A DNA stretch of 10,000 nt from Thiobacillus sp. (lineage in GTDB: Bacteria; Pseudomonadota; Gammaproteobacteria; Burkholderiales; Thiobacillaceae): positions 1 to 10,000 of the forward strand of contig JAIWOL010000122.1 in the NCBI GenBank assembly GCA_020216925.1, in the 5' to 3' direction. Positions 5,361-10,000 of the stretch are shown one piece after another. Each line of letters opens with the position of its first letter. The first letter of the stretch is position 1. The position numbers were made by a program, and so were the translations under genes. The notes beneath the pieces are model-generated. The model ran no database searches, had not been told where the DNA came from, and saw only the letters and a program-made list of their open reading frames with translations.

Positions 5361-6731
5361 TTACGCCGTGCGCGAGTAGCGCGGCTTGTCGCTGGCGGCG
5401 TCCTTCAGGTAGCGGTCGAAGCACATGCCGATGTTGCGCAGGAATAGCCGGCCGCGCTCGGTGACGGCGATGCGCCCGGTACCGAGTTCGACCAGTCCGT
5501 CGTCGGCAAGCGGACGCAGATCGGTCAGTGCGTCGGCGAAATAATCGGCGACCCCGATATCCCACTCCCGTCCGAAGCTGGCGAAATCGAGTTCCATGTC
5601 GCACATCACCCGGGTGATCGCGTCGCGACGGATCTGGTCATCGCGGGAAAGCCGGATGCCGCGCTCGACCGCGAAGCCGGTGTAGCCGACGCGGTGCTGA
5701 TAGCGCTTGAGATTCTTCTCGTTCTGCATGTAGACGTCGGCAGTCTGGCTGATGCTGGACACGCCGAAGGCGAGGATGTCGCTGTTCTTGTGCGTGGTGT
5801 ACCCCTGGAAGTTGCGCCACAGCGTTTTGTTCTGCTGCGCGCGCACCAGCTCGTCTTCGGGCCGGGCGAAATGGTCGAGCCCGATGTTGACGTAGCCGGC
5901 TTCGCCCAGCATCTCGTTTACCGCCTGTTGAAGGCCCAGACGGGCAGCAGCGTCGGGGAGATCGGCATCGCGGATGAGCCGCTGGTGTTTCTTCATCCAC
6001 GGCACGTGCGCGTAGGCGAATACCGCCAGCCGGTCCGGCGCCCAGTCGACCACCTGGGCGAGCGTGCGACGGAAACGCTCGACGGTCTGTTTGGGCAGGC
6101 CCACGATGAGATCGAGATTGATGCTGTCAAAACCGAGTTCGCGCGACCAGTCCATCACCTGATGGATCAGCTCGGCGGACTGCACGCGGTTGACTGCCTG
6201 CTGCACGGCGGGGTCCATGTCCTGCACGCCGAAGGAGACGCGGTTGAAGCCGGATTCGCGCAGGGCTTCGAGGTGCGCACGGGTGAGGTCGCGCGGATCG
6301 ATCTCGCAGCTGATCTCGGCGTGGTCGGCGATGCAAAAGTGTCGCCGGGTCATGGCCATCAGCTGGCGGATGTCGTCCGGGTTCAGGTAGGTGGGCGTGC
6401 CCCCACCCCAGTGCAACTGATGGGCGGGCCGGGAGGGGTCGATGCGCGCGGCGGTTGCCGCCATTTCGCGCTCGAGCGCGACGAGATAAGGCCGGGTCTT
6501 GCCGTAGTCGCGGGTGGCGACCATGTTGCAGCCGCAGTAGGAGCAGAGTGAATCGCAGAACGGAATATGCGTGTAGATGGACAGGCCGCGACCGGGCGCC
6601 GGCTGGGCCAGTGCGTCCGCCCAGCCGGCCTCGTCAAAGCCGGTATGGAAATACGGCGCGGTGGGATACGAGGTGTAGCGCGGGCCGGGCACGCTGTATT
6701 TGCGCAGCAGGTCGAGTGTCGTCATCGCCAT
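5361..6731 (-). CDS. hemN: Oxygen-independent coproporphyrinogen III dehydrogenase
   Basis: Radical-SAM enzyme of anaerobic haem synthesis in the cytoplasm: it decarboxylates two propionates of coproporphyrinogen III to vinyl groups, giving protoporphyrinogen IX. 456 residues, close to the 457 of the E. coli enzyme. N-terminal KYSVPGPRYTSYPTA (11-25) is typical. The iron-sulfur motif is complete: Cys59, Cys63, Cys66 and Cys68 in PFCDSLCSYCGC. These match the true HemN pattern (C-x3-C-x2-C-x-C), not HemW-type relatives only. GGGTPTYL lies at 109-116, FNRVSFGVQD at 162-171 and NLDLIVGLPKQT at 205-216. The C-terminal HemN domain ends in RLFLRNIGMCFDRYL. Starts at 6731 or 6725 (M3) are both possible; neither has a clear Shine-Dalgarno. 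A perfect palindrome lies 12-27 bases upstream of the first. The enzyme is needed under low oxygen, yet no FNR/ANR box is visible in the 64-base gap. Confidence 0.97.
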   Translation of the reverse strand: MAMTTLDLLRKYSVPGPRYTSYPTAPYFHTGFDEAGWADALAQPAPGRGLSIYTHIPFCDSLCSYCGCNMVATRDYGKTRPYLVALEREMAATAARIDPSRPAHQLHWGGGTPTYLNPDDIRQLMAMTRRHFCIADHAEISCEIDPRDLTRAHLEALRESGFNRVSFGVQDMDPAVQQAVNRVQSAELIHQVMDWSRELGFDSINLDLIVGLPKQTVERFRRTLAQVVDWAPDRLAVFAYAHVPWMKKHQRLIRDADLPDAAARLGLQQAVNEMLGEAGYVNIGLDHFARPEDELVRAQQNKTLWRNFQGYTTHKNSDILAFGVSSISQTADVYMQNEKNLKRYQHRVGYTGFAVERGIRLSRDDQIRRDAITRVMCDMELDFASFGREWDIGVADYFADALTDLRPLADDGLVELGTGRIAVTERGRLFLRNIGMCFDRYLKDAASDKPRYSRTA

Positions 6732-6742
6732 GTAGTAACATA

Positions 6743-6758
6743 AGGATATTTTTATCCT
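6743..6758. promoter_or_regulatory. Perfect palindrome upstream of hemN, candidate operator
   Basis: AGGATA-AAAA-TATCCT on the minus strand has two perfect 6-base arms and a 4-base spacer, set in an AT-rich island that contrasts with the G+C-rich genes around it. It sits 12-27 bases before the hemN ATG and overlaps the candidate -10 element. That is the usual place of a repressor site, or of a stem in the 5' leader. It does not match the FNR/ANR consensus (TTGAT-N4-ATCAA), nor Fur or NsrR sites as I know them. Which regulator binds, if any, is unknown. Confidence 0.5.
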
Positions 6759-6780
6759 ATTTAATCACCACTGAAAGCAA
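6751..6780 (-). promoter_or_regulatory. Possible sigma-70-like promoter for hemN
   Basis: On the minus strand TTGCTT (6780-6775) lies 18 bases before GATAAA (6756-6751), a moderate -35/-10 pair. The proposed -10 overlaps the palindrome, so transcription would begin only about ten bases or a little more before the hemN ATG. Both boxes deviate from consensus and the call rests on position and AT-richness. Confidence 0.3.
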
Positions 6781-6795
6781 AAATCCAGCCCCGGA

Positions 6796-7356
6796 TCAGG
6801 GCACGTTCAGCCGCAGCGCGGCGAATTCGTCGTTGAACAGCGCGAATTCGTCGCCGGAGGCAAATTGCCAGCCTTCGAGATGGCCGAAATCCGTGCTGGA
6901 TTGCGGCTCCAGGTCGAGCTTGAAACGTTTGGCGGTGGAGAGCGTGGGGTTGCGCACCGACAACATCACGGTGAGATAACGGTCGCTGTTGTTGCGGATG
7001 ACCGCGACGAGGCCCCTGCGCAGCAGGGACTCGCGGAAATTGACCACCACGGGCAGCGCCGGCTTGGCCGCAATCGCCGCCTGGTAATCGGATTCCTTGA
7101 ACGCGATCTGCTGACGCAGCTGCTCGATCTCGCGCTGGCTGGCGATGAGCTGGTTGCGGGTTTCGGTGAGGTAACGCTCGGACAGCGCGCGCGCCTCGAC
7201 TTCGCGCGACAGCCGGCGCTTCACTTCGTCGAGATCGACATTGAGCATGAAGGCATACAGCGCAAGGCCGCAAGCCACGACGAACAGCAGGGCAGCCGCC
7301 AGCAACGCGGCCACGAGGCCGCGCCGGCGCGTTTCGGGCGCGTCCGGTGCGTTCAT
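6796..7356 (-). CDS. Membrane-anchored coiled-coil protein, unknown function
   Basis: 186 residues from ATG 7356; the longer form from 7437 would run deep inside ppc. A short Arg-rich cytoplasmic tail (MNAPDAPETRRRG) precedes one membrane helix at about 14-38, so the rest should face the periplasm. Residues about 42-90 are a charged amphipathic helix (DEVKRRLSREVEARALSERYL, read in parts, and REIEQLRQQIAFKES) likely to form a coiled coil. A C-terminal beta-rich domain, about 101-186, contains VVVNFRESLLRRGLVAVI, VMLSVRNPTLSTAKRF and a GHLEGWQF stretch; it resembles small beta-sandwich domains that accompany membrane coiled-coil proteins, without a named match. The ATG overlaps the ppc stop (ATGA), so it is translationally coupled to ppc. 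No link to carbon metabolism is visible in the protein itself. Confidence 0.85.
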   Translation of the reverse strand: MNAPDAPETRRRGLVAALLAAALLFVVACGLALYAFMLNVDLDEVKRRLSREVEARALSERYLTETRNQLIASQREIEQLRQQIAFKESDYQAAIAAKPALPVVVNFRESLLRRGLVAVIRNNSDRYLTVMLSVRNPTLSTAKRFKLDLEPQSSTDFGHLEGWQFASGDEFALFNDEFAALRLNVP

Positions 7357-10000
7357 CCGGTGTTGCGCATCCCGGCTGCGATGGCGTTGATGGAGCGTTT
7401 GAGCGGCGTGAGCCAGGTATCCTGCTCGGCTTCCCACACCGTGCCGGTGCGGTAGCGTTTGAGCATGCGCACCTGGATGTGGTTGATCGGGTCGATATAG
7501 GGCCGGCGGCGCGAGATCGACAGCGACAGGGCCGGGTTGTCTTCCAGCAGGGATGCTATGCCGGCGATGCGCTTCACGTTTTCCACGGTGAGCGCGAATT
7601 CATCAGCAATGGCACGGTACACGCCCATGGCGTTGGGGTGTTCGCACAAGCGCGCGTATTCCTCGGCGATTTCGATGTCCGCCTTGGTCAGCGCCATCTG
7701 CACGTTGGAGAGCAGGCCCCGGAAAAACGGCCATTCGCGGTACATCTCGCGCAGATGGTCGAGCCCCGCTTCGCTGTTGTCCATGTAATGCTGCAGCGCG
7801 CTGCCGATACCGTACCAGGCCGGCAAGGTGTGGCGCGACTGCGCCCAGCCGAACACCCAGGGAATGGCGCGGATGGAACCCAGTGAACGGTCGGCCTTCT
7901 TGCGGTGGCTCGGTCGGCTGCCGATGTTGAGCGTGCCGATTTCGGCCACCGGCGTGCTCTCGTAGAAATAATCGATGAAACCTTCGGTGCCGATCAGCGC
8001 GCGGTAGGCAGACTCTCCGGCCGCGGCAATGTCGCGCATCCGGTCGAGGTATTCCTGCGGGTAGCGCACGTCGCTGTGGGCGAGCGCCGTGGCGCTGGCC
8101 TTGAGCAGACCGGTCACCCCCATGCCGATTTCGTAAGTGGCGGTTTCCGGATTGCTGTATTTGTAATACAGCATCTCGCCCTGCTCGGTGAACTTGATCT
8201 CGCCGTTGACCGTGCCGGGGGGCTGCGACAGGATGGCTTCGTGGGTGGGGCCGCCACCCCGCCCGACCGTGCCGCCGCGACCGTGAAACAGGCGACACTC
8301 GACGCCGTGGTGCTGCGTCAGCGCAATGATCGAGAGCTGGGCCTGGTAGAGATTCCAGTTGGAGGCGAGGATGCCGCCGTCCTTGCACGAATCGGAGTAG
8401 CCGAGCATCACTTCCTGGCGGTTGCCGTTGGCCGCGACGAGCGCCCGGTAGACCGGGTTCGACAGCAGGGCGTCGAGGATGTCCTCGCTGTGTTGCAGAT
8501 CCTCGACCGTCTCGAACAACGGCGCAACCAGGATGCGGCAGAACCACTCACTGCCGGTGTGGCCCGCCAGCCCCACCAGCCGCGCCAGCAGCATCACTTC
8601 CATGACATGGCTGGCATTGTGCGTCATCGAGATCACATAGGCCCCGAACAACTCGTCGCCGACTTCGGCGGAGAGTTTGGCCATGCGGCGGAACACGGCC
8701 AGTGCCTCGCGTGCTTCTTCGTCGAGGACCGCGTCGTTGACCGGTATCGGATCGATGTGGCCGATCCAGGCGGCAAGCCGGTCCATCCGCGCGGTTTCGT
8801 CGGCGGCGGTGTAATCGAAATCCGGGTCGATCTGTTTCAGTACCGACGCTACGGTGCGGGTATGCACGGTGGATTCCTGGCGGATGTCGAGCTGAAGCAG
8901 ATGGAAGCCGAAACTTTCCACCAGCCGGATCAGCGATTGCAGGCCCTGCATCGCCACCACCCGGTCGCCGTGACTGATGAGCGAGTCGCGCAGCAGGATC
9001 AGATCGTCGAGAAAGACACCGGCGTTGTCGTATGCCAGGTGGGGCTTGAAACTCGGCACGTCCGCCAGCGCCTGGTGCACGTAAGACAGATTGGCGTCGA
9101 GGCGCGCCAGCATGATCGCAGCCATGCGACGGTAAGGCTCGCGCGCGTAGATCTGCACGGCGGTGCCCCGGAACACCTGTTCGCCATATTCGTTTTCGCA
9201 TTCGGCCAGCCGTTCGAGAAAGGCATCGGACGGTTTGCACCAGCCGCTGCTGTGGGTGAGCGTCTGCCGCAGATCAAGCACGCGCGCGCGGTATTCGTCG
9301 AGTGCGGCCTTCATCTGCGTGTAGACCGTCCATTCGGTGACGTCGGCCGTGACGAAGGGATTGCCGTCGCGGTCGCCGCCTATCCACGAACCAAAGCGGA
9401 TGAAGCTGGGCACGCTCACCGGCGCCACGCCGTCGGCGTTCACGCCATAGTGGCGGCGCAAGGCTTTCTCGAAATACTGGTAGGCCTTGGGCACCGCCTC
9501 GAACAGGCTTTCGCGCACGTAGTACAGGCCATTGCGCACCTCGTCGCGCACTTCCAGCTTGGCGGCGCGCAATTCGTCGGTGCGCCACATGGTCTGGATT
9601 TCTGCCGCGAGCTGCGTTTCCAGCTCGCGCTGGTCGTTCACGCCCAGGGTCGGACTGTAGAGCTGGTCGCAAATGAGAAAAACGCGGCGCATGCCTTCCA
9701 TCACCGCGCGCCGGCGGGCCTCGGTCGGGTGCGCCGTGAACACCGGCGCAAAGTACAGCCGGTTCGCCATATCCTGAAACGCCGACGCGGTCAGCCCCTG
9801 CGCCTTGAGTTCGCCCACGGTGCGGTCGAACGAGCCTTCCCACAAGGGCATGCCGTGCGACAGCATGCGGCGGCGGTTACGGTGTGCAAAACTCTCTTCC
9901 GCCACGTTCACCAGCATGAAATAGCTGGTGAAGCCCCGCACCACCAGCTCGATCTTTTCCGGCGGCAGGGCATCGATCAGCGCCATCAGTTCGGTGCGGC
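7353..10000 (-). CDS. ppc: Phosphoenolpyruvate carboxylase, start beyond the window
   Basis: Anaplerotic enzyme: PEP plus bicarbonate to oxaloacetate and phosphate, cytoplasmic homotetramer. Numbering from the ATG at 9986 (877 residues to the stop), all main motifs are present: HPTE at 86-89 (catalytic His), GGDRDGNP at 203-210, LLQLDIRQES at 363-372, GYSDSCKD at 529-536, the Gly-rich loop FHGRGGTVGRGGGP at 567-580, NIGSRPSHRK at 687-696 and the conserved C-terminus GMRNTG. The frame stays open to base 10000 (RTEL before the Met). In the E. coli enzyme the catalytic His is residue 138, so about 50 N-terminal residues probably lie outside and the Met at 9986 is internal. The stop overlaps the next gene by four bases. 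Nothing suggests loss of function. Confidence 0.97.
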   Translation of the reverse strand, partial: RTELMALIDALPPEKIELVVRGFTSYFMLVNVAEESFAHRNRRRMLSHGMPLWEGSFDRTVGELKAQGLTASAFQDMANRLYFAPVFTAHPTEARRRAVMEGMRRVFLICDQLYSPTLGVNDQRELETQLAAEIQTMWRTDELRAAKLEVRDEVRNGLYYVRESLFEAVPKAYQYFEKALRRHYGVNADGVAPVSVPSFIRFGSWIGGDRDGNPFVTADVTEWTVYTQMKAALDEYRARVLDLRQTLTHSSGWCKPSDAFLERLAECENEYGEQVFRGTAVQIYAREPYRRMAAIMLARLDANLSYVHQALADVPSFKPHLAYDNAGVFLDDLILLRDSLISHGDRVVAMQGLQSLIRLVESFGFHLLQLDIRQESTVHTRTVASVLKQIDPDFDYTAADETARMDRLAAWIGHIDPIPVNDAVLDEEAREALAVFRRMAKLSAEVGDELFGAYVISMTHNASHVMEVMLLARLVGLAGHTGSEWFCRILVAPLFETVEDLQHSEDILDALLSNPVYRALVAANGNRQEVMLGYSDSCKDGGILASNWNLYQAQLSIIALTQHHGVECRLFHGRGGTVGRGGGPTHEAILSQPPGTVNGEIKFTEQGEMLYYKYSNPETATYEIGMGVTGLLKASATALAHSDVRYPQEYLDRMRDIAAAGESAYRALIGTEGFIDYFYESTPVAEIGTLNIGSRPSHRKKADRSLGSIRAIPWVFGWAQSRHTLPAWYGIGSALQHYMDNSEAGLDHLREMYREWPFFRGLLSNVQMALTKADIEIAEEYARLCEHPNAMGVYRAIADEFALTVENVKRIAGIASLLEDNPALSLSISRRRPYIDPINHIQVRMLKRYRTGTVWEAEQDTWLTPLKRSINAIAAGMRNTG

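Noticed and set aside
5694..6551. Plus-strand open frame of 285 codons
   Set aside because: Lies entirely antisense to hemN, whose cysteine motif and full length are certain; its composition is what the complementary codons would give.
6732..6795. FNR/ANR box upstream of hemN
   Set aside because: Looked for TTGAT-N4-ATCAA and found only a partial TGATTAAA stretch without a matching second half.
7603..8547. Minus-strand open frame of 314 codons inside ppc
   Set aside because: Out-of-frame shadow of ppc, Arg/Pro/His-rich and without motifs.
1..10000. Exosortase gene, CRISPR array, tRNA or phage/defence genes
   Set aside because: None seen; repeats are limited to the two copies at 38-84, and the PEP-CTERM proteins must rely on an exosortase elsewhere in the genome.

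Overview
The window is a G+C-rich stretch of bacterial chromosome in which every gene I can support lies on the minus strand, so it is best read from 10000 down to 1. Two PEP-CTERM (exosortase-sorted) proteins, an oxygen-independent coproporphyrinogen dehydrogenase (HemN), a Proteobacteria-type PEP carboxylase and a QseB/QseC-like two-component pair together suggest a betaproteobacterium, perhaps near Rhodocyclales or Burkholderiales. That assignment is inference; no rRNA or other strong marker is present.

Region A (10000-6732), housekeeping. A PEP carboxylase gene (ppc) enters from the right edge without its start. Its stop overlaps by four bases (ATGA) the start of a small membrane-anchored coiled-coil protein of unknown function. 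A 64-bp gap follows with an AT-rich perfect palindrome (AGGATA-AAAA-TATCCT), probably at the hemN promoter. Then comes hemN (6731-5361), complete and with all its radical-SAM cysteines.

Region B (5277-1), accessory. Eight genes follow in one direction with gaps of at most 22 bp and several overlaps: two unrecognised lipoproteins, a DUF1566-type PEP-CTERM protein, a second PEP-CTERM protein, a 72-residue lipoprotein with a GTG start, an alpha/beta-hydrolase with a lipoprotein signal, an OmpR-type response regulator and a QseC-like histidine kinase. This looks like one operon for a set of cell-envelope and exported proteins with its own two-component control. I do not recognise the set as a named system.

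Region C (89-1). The histidine kinase is cut after about residue 389, between its N box and the rest of its ATP-binding domain. The inserted DNA starts with TG and carries two 24-bp-spaced direct repeats (GGCGACAC...AATTGACCCCC), then a strong Shine-Dalgarno and a TTG codon at the window edge. This has the layout of an IS21-family end. The kinase is therefore predicted to be dead and the response regulator to have lost its partner.

No tRNA, rRNA, CRISPR array or gene-free stretch over 300 bases was seen.
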